Below are positions 39,047-47,883 of a stretch of DNA of 64,000 bases, piece after piece (the stretch's first letter is position 1; each line of letters opens with the position of its first letter). Below the pieces are notes generated by a model, which did no database searches, was not told where the DNA came from, and saw only the letters and a list, made by a program, of their open reading frames with translations. A program made the translations under genes and the position numbers. The stretch is from contig JACZYG010000008.1 of assembly GCA_022571215.1 (NCBI GenBank), positions 1 through 64,000 on the forward strand. The letters run 5' to 3'. Source of the DNA: Fidelibacterota bacterium (GTDB lineage: Bacteria; Fidelibacterota; SORT01).

Positions 39047-39979
39047 TCAGATAGAATTTTTATCACGCCACGCGGTTATCACAACTTTCGCTGCGTCATC
39101 TACCAAATCCATATCGATCCAATTTATCCGTTCGTCTTTTTTGAACCATGTCATCTGACGCTTGGCATACCTTCGGCTATTGACCTTCATATCATTCAGC
39201 ATCTTGGTTTCATCGATCTCGCCGTCTATAAACGAGATTACTTCGTTATATCCTATCGTTGGAATTTTCAGCAGGTCTTCACGATGCCCCGCATCCAACA
39301 GTTGCTTTACCTCTTCAACCAAACCGGTCGCTATCATTTTCTCGACGCGCTCTTCTATCCGGCTCACGAGCAGTTTCCGCTCCATCCTGAGTCCGAAGAT
39401 AAGAGTGTTTAGCCGCGGCTCATCATTTTGCTCCGCGAAAGATTCGCTAAGCGTCTTGCCTGTGATCTCATAGACCTCCAACGCCCGGGATATACGCATC
39501 TCATCGTTCCGAGAGATCAATTTAGCGTATTCCTCATCTATCTTCAGAAGCCTCTCATACGCTGCGTTTACGCCACTTTTCTTAATTTCGCCCGATATGC
39601 TCTTCCTCACTTCATCGCTGCGGGAATCGCCGGTGAACAATCCGTCCACAAGAGCTCGAAAATATAGTCCCGACCCGCCGACGATTATCGGCAGCTTTCC
39701 CCGCGAAATGATATCTAATATGACCTCATGCCCCATTTCAGCGTAAATACCCGCGCTGAAATATTCACCCGGATCCAGTATGTCTATCAGATGATGGGGA
39801 ACGGTTTGAAGTTCTTCTTTTGACGGTTTCGCGGTGCCGACATTCATTCCTCGAAACAGCTGACGGGCGTCAGCCGAAATTATCTCCCCGTTCAGTTCCT
39901 TCGCCGCTCGGATTCCTACAGCCGTTTTTCCGACTGCCGTAGGACCGACAATAGCTAACACTTTAGGTAATTCACCCAC
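39047..39979 (-). CDS. miaA: tRNA dimethylallyltransferase MiaA
   Basis: Adds dimethylallyl to A37 of tRNAs reading UNN codons. The 310 residues carry the P-loop GPTAVGKTAV, EIISADARQLFRGMNVGTAKP (with Ala in place of the usual Ser), HHLIDILDPGEYFSAG, the GGSGLYFRALVDG segment and the late RRYAKRQMTWFKKDE motif. It lies 41 nt downstream of mutL, a common pairing. Confidence 0.95.
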   Translation of the reverse strand: MGELPKVLAIVGPTAVGKTAVGIRAAKELNGEIISADARQLFRGMNVGTAKPSKEELQTVPHHLIDILDPGEYFSAGIYAEMGHEVILDIISRGKLPIIVGGSGLYFRALVDGLFTGDSRSDEVRKSISGEIKKSGVNAAYERLLKIDEEYAKLISRNDEMRISRALEVYEITGKTLSESFAEQNDEPRLNTLIFGLRMERKLLVSRIEERVEKMIATGLVEEVKQLLDAGHREDLLKIPTIGYNEVISFIDGEIDETKMLNDMKVNSRRYAKRQMTWFKKDERINWIDMDLVDDAAKVVITAWRDKNSI

Positions 39980-40020
39980 TGTGTGACCTCTCAGGCTTTT
40001 TTCGGATCAGTGAAAAAGAG

Positions 40021-41823
40021 TTATTTTCGCTCGAATCGCTTGTCCAACTCCTCGATCGTCAGATTGATAATAACGGGTCTTCCATGAGGACAATAATATG
40101 GATACTCGGTCATAAACAGCCGTTCGATGAGGGAAATCATCTCCTCCTGAGTCAACTTTTCGCCCGCTTTTACGGCGGCTTTACATGCGAAACTCGCAGC
40201 TAACGCCTTATGGGCAGGCACCTCTTTGCCGCTTGTTTCTCTAAAATTATCTATGATTTCCGCCAGCACTCTTCCTTCTGAGCCTGCCTTGATGTCCGCC
40301 GGTACTGCCTGAACAAGAATAGTTCGCTCCCCGAATTCGGTAATTTCAAAACCTATCTTATTCATGAAAGCTAATATTTCCAATAGAACGGAATAGTCCT
40401 CCGGCGACAGTTCTATCTTTTGCGGAAACAGGAGTTGCTGACTATATCCGCCCCCGCTTTCCAATGAGCTAAGCGCTTTTTCATATAGAATACGCTCATG
40501 CGCCACATGCTGGTCGATTATGCTGAGTCCGCTTTTCACCTGTGAGATAATATATTTGTTATGCACCTGCCAGACCAATCCTTCCGGCTGTCCCGGTTCG
40601 CTTTGCAGCTCGGGGAACGCTGATTTATAAGTCTCCACAGCAGGCGAAAAACCTTTTTCCTTCTCAACGATATCAGCGACGGAAAGAGATGTCATGTCAG
40701 ACAGTTCAGCAGCCGGCGGTATAGTTCTTGACGGCTTGAACTGAATTATTTTGCTGCTATGATGCGTACGGCTTTCCTCGATCTCGGCGGCTTGCCCCTC
40801 AAGCATCGGCTTAAAACTATCCGCCATTCCCTCGGAACCGATATGAACCGTGTCATGAACGGTCGTTTTTATCGTTTCATAGACATCCCACTCGTTTTTG
40901 AATTTCGCTTCCATCTTGGAGGGATGAACGTTCACATCGACCGAACGCGGATCAGCGCTGAGATTTATCACAAAAAAGGGGAATTCCCCCCGACTGACGA
41001 GATCGCCGTATCCTTTGTAAACAGCGGAGCTCATCCTCCTATCTGAAATGTACCGACCATTCAGATATAAATATTGTTCACCTCTGCTTTTGCGTATGAG
41101 CTTCGGATCTCCGACGTAACCCGTTAACTTCAATGCTCTTCCGCTGCCGGTAACTTCCTTTAGATTAGGTATATAACTTCGATTGAACGTCTCGCCTATT
41201 CGTTCCAAGAGATCGCTCTTTTTAGTTTGAAACACTTTCTTCTCGCCATTATAGAACTCAAAAGCTATCTCCGGTCGCCCCAGGGCAAATCGTTTTACAG
41301 CTTCAAGAATATGGCGGTACTCGACCTGCGGCGATTTCAGAAATTTCCTTCGGGCAGGAGTAGCGTAAAAGAGGTTCTTTATCGTAACCGACGTTCCGGG
41401 GATAGCTTCCGTAGGCGCTACAGAACGGATGCTGCCACCCGCCACCGTTATTTTCGTTCCGGTTTCCGCGTCTTTCACAGAACTGGAAAGCTCGAAGCGT
41501 GAAACAGAAGCGATACTCGGCAGCGCTTCACCTCGAAAACCAAGCGTCATAACTCCGACAAGGTCTTCGTACGAATTTATCTTACTCGTGGCATGTCTCT
41601 CGAGAGCCAGAAGCAGTTCGTCCTCCGTCATGCCGCTGCCGTTATCTATCACCTGCATCAATGTTTTACCGCCGTTTACTACGATGACTTTGATGCGGGT
41701 TGCGCCCGCATCAATACTGTTCTCCACAAGCTCCTTGATAACCGAGGCGGGTCGTTCAACGACTTCACCGGCAGCTATCTTGCTGATGAGATCGTCAGAA
41801 AGTATTTTGATCCTACTCTTCAC
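40021..41823 (-). CDS. mutL: DNA mismatch repair protein MutL (endonuclease type)
   Basis: 600 residues. The N-terminal GHKL ATPase shows EVVERPASVIKELVENSIDAGA, DNGSGM and TLGFRGEAL. The C-terminal domain has DQHVAHERILYE near residue 430 (the DQHAxxExxxxE endonuclease motif with Val for Ala), ACKAAVKAGEKL and YCPHGRPV. These mark a latent nicking endonuclease, the type found in bacteria without MutH. mutS is not in the window. The start overlaps the ureohydrolase stop by 11 nt. Confidence 0.95.
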   Translation of the reverse strand: MKSRIKILSDDLISKIAAGEVVERPASVIKELVENSIDAGATRIKVIVVNGGKTLMQVIDNGSGMTEDELLLALERHATSKINSYEDLVGVMTLGFRGEALPSIASVSRFELSSSVKDAETGTKITVAGGSIRSVAPTEAIPGTSVTIKNLFYATPARRKFLKSPQVEYRHILEAVKRFALGRPEIAFEFYNGEKKVFQTKKSDLLERIGETFNRSYIPNLKEVTGSGRALKLTGYVGDPKLIRKSRGEQYLYLNGRYISDRRMSSAVYKGYGDLVSRGEFPFFVINLSADPRSVDVNVHPSKMEAKFKNEWDVYETIKTTVHDTVHIGSEGMADSFKPMLEGQAAEIEESRTHHSSKIIQFKPSRTIPPAAELSDMTSLSVADIVEKEKGFSPAVETYKSAFPELQSEPGQPEGLVWQVHNKYIISQVKSGLSIIDQHVAHERILYEKALSSLESGGGYSQQLLFPQKIELSPEDYSVLLEILAFMNKIGFEITEFGERTILVQAVPADIKAGSEGRVLAEIIDNFRETSGKEVPAHKALAASFACKAAVKAGEKLTQEEMISLIERLFMTEYPYYCPHGRPVIINLTIEELDKRFERK

Positions 41824-42787
41824 TTTTCGCCTTACCGCCTATGAAATTCATCAGGACATTCGCCCCAAGCCGCGCTGTGTTTCCGGTCGGATCGAGTGAA
41901 GGAGCCACTTCAACAATGTCCATCCCTTTTACCCTTTTGTCTTTCGCAGCCTCATAAACTCCGTTCAGAAGTTCGACCGAGCTCAAACCGCCCGGACTCG
42001 GCGCGCTTACGCCGGGCGCTTCGGATTGATCTACCGAATCCATATCAACGCTCAGAAATATGGCATCAGTGCCTTCACCCGCCTGCAATAATGCGCCCTT
42101 CATGATATTCTCTATTCCCATACTCCGCACGACATCGGTCGTAAACAGCATCATACCTTTTGAAATCGCATAATCCCTGTAATATGAAGAATTTAAGAAT
42201 CCGTGCAGTCCGATTTGAACTATATTTTTACCGTCAACCGGATTCCCTTCAAGTTCTTCTAATATCCGTCTGAAAGGTGTTCCGCTGGATATATCCTCAT
42301 TCTCATATTCTCTCAGGTCGTTATGCGAATCGAACGTGATTATTCCAACCTTCCCGCCTATTTTCTCGCAATACGCTTTCACATGCGGGTAAGTCAGAGA
42401 GTGATCGCCTCCCATGATGAGAGGAATTTTCGATCTGTCCATTAATTCTGAAACCGCTTTGGTGACTTGAGCGTGAACTTCTCTGACACTGCCGTCAGGA
42501 ATCACTACATTTCCGAAATCCGCCGAACTTATGCCGCTGACATCAACAGCCCTGTCATAACTGTAGGTAGTGTTGAATCTGAATGCTTCCCTGATACCGT
42601 TCGGTCCTCCCTTTGCGCCACGCCTGCCTTTTACGGCGCCGTCGTATGGGACGCCGAGAAGCCCGAATTCTACATCGTTTCCGTCAAACGGTTTGAAAAG
42701 ATCGAGCGCGCGAGGATCTTTTGCGTCGAATTCCCTTTCAACCAGTTCCGCTCCGTGCGGTTCGAATATATCAGAGAGTGATTTCAT
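41813..42787 (-). CDS. Agmatinase/arginase-family ureohydrolase
   Basis: 324 residues with the binuclear manganese motifs of the family: GGDHSL, FDSHNDLRE (a DAHxD variant with Ser) and SVDMDSVDQSEAPG (SxDxDxxDPxxAPG with Gln for Pro). The hydrolysed guanidino substrate (agmatine, arginine, formiminoglutamate or other) cannot be told from sequence alone. It lies 15 nt after a creatininase-family gene, and the pair may act on related C-N compounds. Confidence 0.88.
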   Translation of the reverse strand: MKSLSDIFEPHGAELVEREFDAKDPRALDLFKPFDGNDVEFGLLGVPYDGAVKGRRGAKGGPNGIREAFRFNTTYSYDRAVDVSGISSADFGNVVIPDGSVREVHAQVTKAVSELMDRSKIPLIMGGDHSLTYPHVKAYCEKIGGKVGIITFDSHNDLREYENEDISSGTPFRRILEELEGNPVDGKNIVQIGLHGFLNSSYYRDYAISKGMMLFTTDVVRSMGIENIMKGALLQAGEGTDAIFLSVDMDSVDQSEAPGVSAPSPGGLSSVELLNGVYEAAKDKRVKGMDIVEVAPSLDPTGNTARLGANVLMNFIGGKAKSEE

Positions 42788-42802
42788 TTTTCGTTGTCCC
42801 GG

Positions 42803-43555
42803 TTAGGCTTTTTCCCATTGGTTTATCTCTTCAGATATTGAAGAAACGCATTTCATATATAATTGTTCGCCATGCTCTTTGGTAGCCATATTGACATCCG
42901 CGCCCATCACGCCGTTTGGATACAATTTTCTGAACGTGTTCTTATCGGCAAAGTACTCCGAACGTTTCATCTCTTTGAACTCCACGTCCACGGGTTTTAC
43001 ATGCTCGCTAAAATGGTACATCATCTGGCTTGTTTCGCTCGGACTGCTGTGGTGCCCTTCCCTGTCACCGAAATTTTCCTTGATGTATGAATTCACCTCT
43101 TCAGGCTCCCACCAGCATCGGAAGTAAACTCTCATCTCCGGCATATCGTTAATGAAAGACGAAAGGGCTGTCTTGACCGTGTCTCTGTTACCGCCATGAC
43201 CGTTCAACAGCATGACCCGCCTGAAGCCGTGAGCGCGTAAACTTTCGATAATCTCCTCGACTATCGTCATGAACGTCTGAGGCTTGAACGTCAATGAGCC
43301 GGGAAAGGTCATATGGTGGACGCTCATCCCGATAGGTATGACAGGAACTGTAATTATACTGAGTTTTTCCGCCACACCTCGCGCTATCCTATCCGCCGTC
43401 ATATGATCCGTACCGAATAAGCCATAGGGTCCGTGCTGCTCTGTGCTTCCTATCGGAACAATTACCCTGTCATCGTTTTTGAGGTATTCTTCAACCTCTT
43501 TCCAGTTCATAAATCTCAATTCCAAACTTTCAATTTCCTCCTCCTGGTCTTCCAA
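42803..43555 (-). CDS. Creatininase-family amidohydrolase
   Basis: 250 residues. The motifs VIVPIGSTEQHGPYG (metal-binding Glu and His) and FGTDHMTADRIARGVAEKL are present, as are MSVHHMTFPGSL, LLNGHGGNRDTV and GHHSSPSETSQMM. These are the zinc ligands and active-site residues of the creatininase superfamily, which also includes FAPy deformylases and mycofactocin MftE. The exact substrate is unknown. It overlaps the small membrane protein gene upstream by 26 nt. Confidence 0.9.
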   Translation of the reverse strand: MEDQEEEIESLELRFMNWKEVEEYLKNDDRVIVPIGSTEQHGPYGLFGTDHMTADRIARGVAEKLSIITVPVIPIGMSVHHMTFPGSLTFKPQTFMTIVEEIIESLRAHGFRRVMLLNGHGGNRDTVKTALSSFINDMPEMRVYFRCWWEPEEVNSYIKENFGDREGHHSSPSETSQMMYHFSEHVKPVDVEFKEMKRSEYFADKNTFRKLYPNGVMGADVNMATKEHGEQLYMKCVSSISEEINQWEKA

Positions 43556-43736
43556 GATAATAAAGAAACCAGAAAACGGCTACCAGCATTATAGCCAGCT
43601 TCAGAAGTGAACTCCCCGATTTTTTGGGGCTCAGACTCTTTCTTTTGAAATAGAACTTTTTTTCCGAGAGGTCTGTTGAATTTGCTCGGTTGAATGGATC
43701 AAAGGTTTGCCTTGGTTTCGGAAGACGGTTGAACAT
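43530..43736 (-). CDS. Small single-pass membrane protein
   Basis: 68 residues: a basic, proline- and serine-containing N-terminus (1-45) and one hydrophobic helix (about 46-62, LKLAIMLVAVFWFLYYL) before GRPGGGN. No family is recognised. It is kept as a real gene because it fits exactly between the M50 protease gene (one shared base) and the creatininase gene (26-nt overlap). Confidence 0.55.
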   Translation of the reverse strand: MFNRLPKPRQTFDPFNRANSTDLSEKKFYFKRKSLSPKKSGSSLLKLAIMLVAVFWFLYYLGRPGGGN

Positions 43737-44389
43737 CAGAATAAGTTGATCAGATCTCTGCCGACGAAGAGAGTACTGAAAAAACTTACGAAAGGCATGA
43801 CCCAGATAGAAAAAATAGGAATCCCCAATAATGAACTCATCACCACAAGACCGATAAGCAACATCGGTCCATACTGTTCGAATCTCAGATACGACTCTTC
43901 GTACTCCGCCGGCAGGATACCAAACAGTATTTTCGATCCGTCCAACGGAGGTATCGGCAGCATATTGAAGATCGCCAAGACAAGATTTATCATGACCGCG
44001 AAATAGAGCATATACTGGAAGAGACCGAGAAAGCTTCCGTCTATCCGTAAACCCATTCCGTTCATCACACGAATCACTATCCCTAATCCCGCCGCCATAA
44101 TGACATTGGAAGCGGGTCCGGCAAGAGCAATCCAGAGCATATCCTTTTTAGGGTCTTTCAGGTTCATCGGATTGACCGGCACAGGTTTCGCCCAGCCGAA
44201 GTGAACTATCACGATCATCAGAGTACCCATCGGGTCGAGATGAGCTAACGGGTTCATCGTTAATCTGCCGAGCATTTTTGCTGTGGGATCGCCTTTCCTG
44301 TTCGCCATCCATGCGTGCGCGTACTCATGAAAGCTAAGAGCCAGTAAAATCGGCGGAATACTCAGAAGCAGCGGTGTAAGATTTCTCAT
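43736..44389 (-). CDS. M50-family site-2-type membrane protease
   Basis: 217 residues, about five hydrophobic helices. The zinc motif HEYAH is at 21-25 and the second motif NMLPIPPLDGSKIL near residue 145 supplies the aspartate ligand. The conserved GRLTMNPLAHLDPMGTL loop places it in the short Rip/YwhC-like group of site-2 proteases (no PDZ domain). The substrate is unknown. It is joined to xerC by a TAATG overlap. Confidence 0.92.
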   Translation of the reverse strand: MRNLTPLLLSIPPILLALSFHEYAHAWMANRKGDPTAKMLGRLTMNPLAHLDPMGTLMIVIVHFGWAKPVPVNPMNLKDPKKDMLWIALAGPASNVIMAAGLGIVIRVMNGMGLRIDGSFLGLFQYMLYFAVMINLVLAIFNMLPIPPLDGSKILFGILPAEYEESYLRFEQYGPMLLIGLVVMSSLLGIPIFSIWVMPFVSFFSTLFVGRDLINLF

Positions 44390-45312
44390 TATCCTCTCGG
44401 ATGGAAAGTTTTATGTACCTCTTTGAGGTATTCCCGGTCAACGTGTGTGTATATTTGTGTCGTTGATATACTAACGTGTCCAAGCATCTCCTGCACTGAT
44501 CTAAGGTCGGCTCCGCCCTCTAAAAGATGCGTCGCGAAGGAATGCCTGAATGTATGCGGACTCACGTCCTTTTCTATACCCGCCTTACCGATCTGTTTTT
44601 TGAACAGTTTGAAAAAACCGTCGCGGGTCATTCTTTTTCCTCTCGCGTTCAGGAAGAGAAAATCGCCCGAACTCCCCACTTTCGCTATCTGCGGTCTCGC
44701 GTCTGAACTCCAAAGCCCGATCCACCGGAACGCTTCCTCTCCGAGCGGGATTATCCGCTCTTTTGACCTCTTCCCTATCACTCTGATAATTCCTTCTTCC
44801 TTAAAAACATTACTAATAATAAGATTGATCAACTCGCTTACCCTCAATCCCGCGCCGTATAAAACCTCGAACATCGTCCGATCCCGAATTCCGGTCAGTG
44901 ATGAACTATCAATCGAGTTTAATATACGCTTTATTTCGGTATACTCAAGAACCTGTGGCAGTTTTTTGCTCATCCGGGGCGTTTGAAAATTCTGCGTCGG
45001 GTCTTTCTTGGTTATATCCTCATCCTCAAGGAATCGGTGAAACGCTTTTAAGGCGGAGAGGTTTTGAGCAACGCTCCGCGAAGACAATCCCAACGATGAA
45101 AGTTCGGTGAACAGCCCCTCCACATTGTCATAGCTGACTTCATCAGGGTTAGTAATACCTTTATCCGCAAGATAAGAAATGTATCGTTTTAGGGCGATAG
45201 AGTATGCCGAGATCGTGTTCTCGGAGAGGTTACGCTCCATGCGAAGGTAAATGAAAAAATCCTTTAACTGATCCTGAAATTCGCTTCTCTCTTCGGAGCC
45301 GTTAGCCTGCAT
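44389..45312 (-). CDS. xerD: Tyrosine recombinase XerC/XerD
   Basis: Resolves chromosome dimers at dif sites. The 307 residues have the SAM-like core-binding domain (about 12-100) and the catalytic domain with R157, K181, H253, R256, H279 and nucleophile Y288. The stretches HTFRHSFATHLLEGGADLRSVQEMLGHVSISTTQIYTHV are typical of chromosomal Xer proteins and not of phage integrases. Whether it is the XerC or XerD partner cannot be decided here. A repeat-rich region lies upstream. Confidence 0.93.
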   Translation of the reverse strand: MQANGSEERSEFQDQLKDFFIYLRMERNLSENTISAYSIALKRYISYLADKGITNPDEVSYDNVEGLFTELSSLGLSSRSVAQNLSALKAFHRFLEDEDITKKDPTQNFQTPRMSKKLPQVLEYTEIKRILNSIDSSSLTGIRDRTMFEVLYGAGLRVSELINLIISNVFKEEGIIRVIGKRSKERIIPLGEEAFRWIGLWSSDARPQIAKVGSSGDFLFLNARGKRMTRDGFFKLFKKQIGKAGIEKDVSPHTFRHSFATHLLEGGADLRSVQEMLGHVSISTTQIYTHVDREYLKEVHKTFHPRG

Positions 45313-45609
45313 AACTTTAATTTAATAGAAATCCGATTGGAAGAAACTACTAAGTCACTTTTGGTATGCCTCGAACAGAGAGTAATGTGAAATCTCCTCC
45401 CTCTTTGAAGGGGGTGCTCCGCAGGAGCGGGCCTGCCCGACTAATGTCAGGCGGGGGATGTTATCTTTCGGTAATTTCTATAGTATGAACAGGATAAATT
45501 ACACCCCTCGTCCGTCAGAAGACGGACACTCCCCTCAAGGGGAGAGGATCAAATATTCCCCTCTATCAAGAGGCGAAGTCCTGCGTAAGAGGTGGATGAT
45601 TTTTAAATT

Positions 45610-45712
45610 AAACCGTTAAAACGGTTTCTCGTATTGTCAGCTGTTATTAACCCCTGGATTAATCCAGGGGTTAGTGAGATTACCTAAATCTCATAAACCA
45701 TTTTAATGGTTT
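45610..45712. repeat. Composite palindromic repeat, copy 3
   Basis: AAACCGTT-aa-AACGGTTT (45610-45627), a 26-nt perfect palindrome with core CCCCTGGATTAATCCAGGGG (45648-45673) and AAACCATT-tt-AATGGTTT (45695-45712), in the same order and similar spacing as at 27255-27356. Confidence 0.85.
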
Positions 45713-45724
45713 TATTATAGAAAG

Positions 45725-45773
45725 CGGTCAGGGCTCCGAAGGAGTTTTAGGCAACAAGCCCCCTAACTCGCAC
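45725..45773. repeat. 49-bp exact intergenic repeat, copy 2
   Basis: Identical to 38865-38913, in the same orientation and again placed directly before a MITE-like element. Confidence 0.9.
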
Positions 45774-45779
45774 ACTACT

Positions 45780-45880
45780 GTCATTGCGAGGAATCCGTCA
45801 GAAGACGGATGACGTGGCAATCTCATGCTGAAGAATCAAATCTGAGATTGCTTCTCCCGATAAATCGGGATCGCAAAGAC
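45780..45880. repeat. MITE-like inverted-repeat element, copy 4
   Basis: Starts GTCATTGCGAGGAATCCGTC and ends TCGCAAAGAC, with inner GGCAATCTCA and GAGATTGCTT. It shares its CCGTCAGAAGACGGA insert with a hairpin at 45530. Confidence 0.75.
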
Positions 45881-46129
45881 GATATTCTCCCCTCCTTTCC
45901 AAGGAGGGGAAGCCTCGAAGAGGCAGCCTGCCCGACTGATCTCAGGCGGGGGGTGGTTGGTTTGTGCGTGCGAGTCAGGATTCATCCTGACCGCCAATTA
46001 TCGCATCTACGATGCGATAAATTCCCCTCTATCAACCAGCCCGACATCGGTCTGGCGGGGAGGGAACTTTTTCAAACTCTTTTTTTTAGGAGAGAAATAT
46101 GGGAATTGTTTTTCATATGTAAAAAATAT

Positions 46130-46734
46130 TCAAGATTTAAAAATATTATTATCTGAGTCCACAAAGTGAAGCAGCTTCCAGTAAGGTGAAGAATTTGTCA
46201 TCTCAACAGCAACACTTATCACCTCACTATTGCCAATTTCTTTTTCTAAATATTCGTGTAACGATTCAAGACTAACATCGTCCCGCTCAAAATTTTCAAA
46301 TTGCTCTGGTGTAAATTGGATCATAACCTTATAATCATAATTATCTTGTTTATATGGATACATTATCTGAACTAATGATTCAATACCAGGATGTTGCTTA
46401 CTTTCTTGAGATAGCTTAATGAGCATCTTCTTGATATATTCATAAGCATCTGCTTTCTACAATAAGTTTCCATATCGAAAATTTCATTACCTCTGAAGGA
46501 TAAGTCCTCATCAAAGATAAAGGGATCAGTCGGGGAATTAGTGGAAGGATTTTTGAGGTTTCATCGGATTATTTCTAATTTTTTGCTCCGATTACCAAAC
46601 TCGGAAATATTAGTACAAATATATATTGTTGAAAATTCATTCAGGATTTTTACCAGCCCTTCAATTTCAACTTCATCAAATATCAACTCAGAGCGCACCA
46701 GCCGCACCACTGCTCCTAACAATTGATAGCCGGC
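46130..46734 (-). pseudogene. Broken reading frame, unknown family
   Basis: The longest open piece is 98 residues (46130-46426), but coding-like sequence continues upstream. From 46734 one frame reads AGYQLLGAVVRLVRSELIFD onward to a TGA at 46561-46563. The same frame then goes on with TDPFIFDEDLSFRGNEIFDM to about 46456. There a shift of one base leads into KADAYEYIKKMLIKLSQ and the 98-residue piece. So one stop and one frameshift break an apparent protein of about 200 residues. It starts directly after the TAG of the DUF5694-like gene. Alternatively the pieces are two small genes (a GTG start after TAGGAG is possible). Confidence 0.5.
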
Positions 46735-47883
46735 CTATTTGCTGACAAGAACATCTTCTAGATGAACCAACCTGACATCCATCATTTGACTCAAATAAGA
46801 ATCTAAAAATGGCTTATGAGATGCTCCAATGATTACAAGCATTCGTTTACCAGGATGTAAAACAGTCACTCGGCGAATATGAGATGCTATGTTGAGATTT
46901 CTAACTTCCCAAATAGCCACCCGACTGCGGTCTAAACCACTTGGCAAATTTGTCCGAAAAAACAAGTGCCACTGGTTCTTAACATCCTTTGAAGTGTATT
47001 CCGAAGAGTTTATATACAAATAGTAGGGTAACAAATTACCTTCTTGAACAGCCTCTTGTAATCGCGACTCCGAATTGACGTATAATAATGAATTTGCAAC
47101 TGATTTATACATTGGGTTGTCTTTAAGTTCATTCATTAAGTTTGGCGCAATGGTCATAAATATATCTTTATCCTTATGGTCATCAATTGATTCAATTCGT
47201 TGCAATCCTATTGTTTTAGCCAGTACTATTCCTATTGAGCTAATTTCGTTCGGCTGTTTTAGCTGCTCATTAAGAAAAGTGGCAACATCCTCAGTTACGA
47301 TTTCAGTGTTCGTACGGCTATTTTCTGGAAGATACGACCATTGCAATAAGGCTGAATTAAGGTCATATGAGGCCAACATCCACATAACCAAGTTTAAACG
47401 TCTTGTGAGAAGATATTCATTCTTCATTTGTTTAGTCAAAACTTGCAAAAGTGAATCTGCTGTCTGTTCCGCTTCTTTTGTTGATACACCCAACAACTTC
47501 TGGGCTTGTTGACCATACTCAATTCTATCTTTTGCAAATTGATTGAGGACTTCAGAGTAATGTCCCTTCTTTCGTTGCATATCTTCAATTAGAGAAGATG
47601 GCATGCTTTCGACACTGATTAAGTCGGGTCTAAACTTTTCCAGGACAAACAAAAGAGAGTCTAATATTGAAGGATAAAAACCCTTACCCAACGAACGCAA
47701 ATGTGGGGTAGCTAGCACCAAAATCTGGGTTTTTGAACTTTCGTCAATAGGAGCTTCCAAAATATCATTAGGAGAATTGTGGTTTTGTGATAATGAATGT
47801 GGTGCCCTAATATTTTCGGAACAGCCAAACAGTACAAACAGTATGAGAGTTGCTGACAAAATAGCCTGAAGATTTGAAATCAT
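46735..47883 (-). CDS. DUF5694/TraB-like lipoprotein (putative)
   Basis: 382 residues from the ATG at 47883, which follows an ACGAGG ribosome site and gives a lipoprotein signal (ILFVLFGCSEN). The longer frame to 47961 is less likely. QILVLATPHLRSLGKGF, PDLISVESMPSSLIEDM and the closing MLVIIGASHKPFLDSYL recall DUF5694, distantly related to TraB/GumN-type proteins with His and Glu motifs. The function is unknown. It is AT-richer in codon use than its neighbours and sits between a broken frame and the pcrB-like gene, so it may be acquired. Confidence 0.7.
   Translation of the reverse strand: MISNLQAILSATLILFVLFGCSENIRAPHSLSQNHNSPNDILEAPIDESSKTQILVLATPHLRSLGKGFYPSILDSLLFVLEKFRPDLISVESMPSSLIEDMQRKKGHYSEVLNQFAKDRIEYGQQAQKLLGVSTKEAEQTADSLLQVLTKQMKNEYLLTRRLNLVMWMLASYDLNSALLQWSYLPENSRTNTEIVTEDVATFLNEQLKQPNEISSIGIVLAKTIGLQRIESIDDHKDKDIFMTIAPNLMNELKDNPMYKSVANSLLYVNSESRLQEAVQEGNLLPYYLYINSSEYTSKDVKNQWHLFFRTNLPSGLDRSRVAIWEVRNLNIASHIRRVTVLHPGKRMLVIIGASHKPFLDSYLSQMMDVRLVHLEDVLVSK

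Larger units (their letters stand above)
45313..46129. other. 817-bp repeat mosaic
   Basis: No gene is seen. From left to right: GCCTGCCCGAC/GTCAGGCGGG (45441-45466), GTCCGTCAGAAGACGGAC (45530-45547), CTCCCCTCAAGGGGAG (45549-45564), a composite palindrome set (45610-45712), the 49-bp repeat (45725-45773), a MITE-like element (45780-45880), a CCCCTCCTT hairpin (45889-45909), a second GCCTGCCCGAC/CAGGCGGG pair (45926-45952), AGTCAGGATTCATCCTGACC (45974-45993) and TTATCGCATC-tac-GATGCGATAA (45998-46020). Confidence 0.8.

Noticed and set aside
45313-46129. Possible CRISPR array, because of dense short repeats
   Set aside because: The repeats differ from each other, are palindromic modules of several kinds, and have no regular repeat-spacer spacing or cas genes.
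45809-46169. Overlapping plus-strand frames of 115 and 70 codons
   Set aside because: Built from a MITE-like element, hairpins and the GCCTGCCCGAC repeat, with no ribosome site and no family match.
46541-46726. Plus-strand frame of 61 codons
   Set aside because: The opposite strand of the same stretch carries more protein-like sequence (the broken frame), so this is a shadow.
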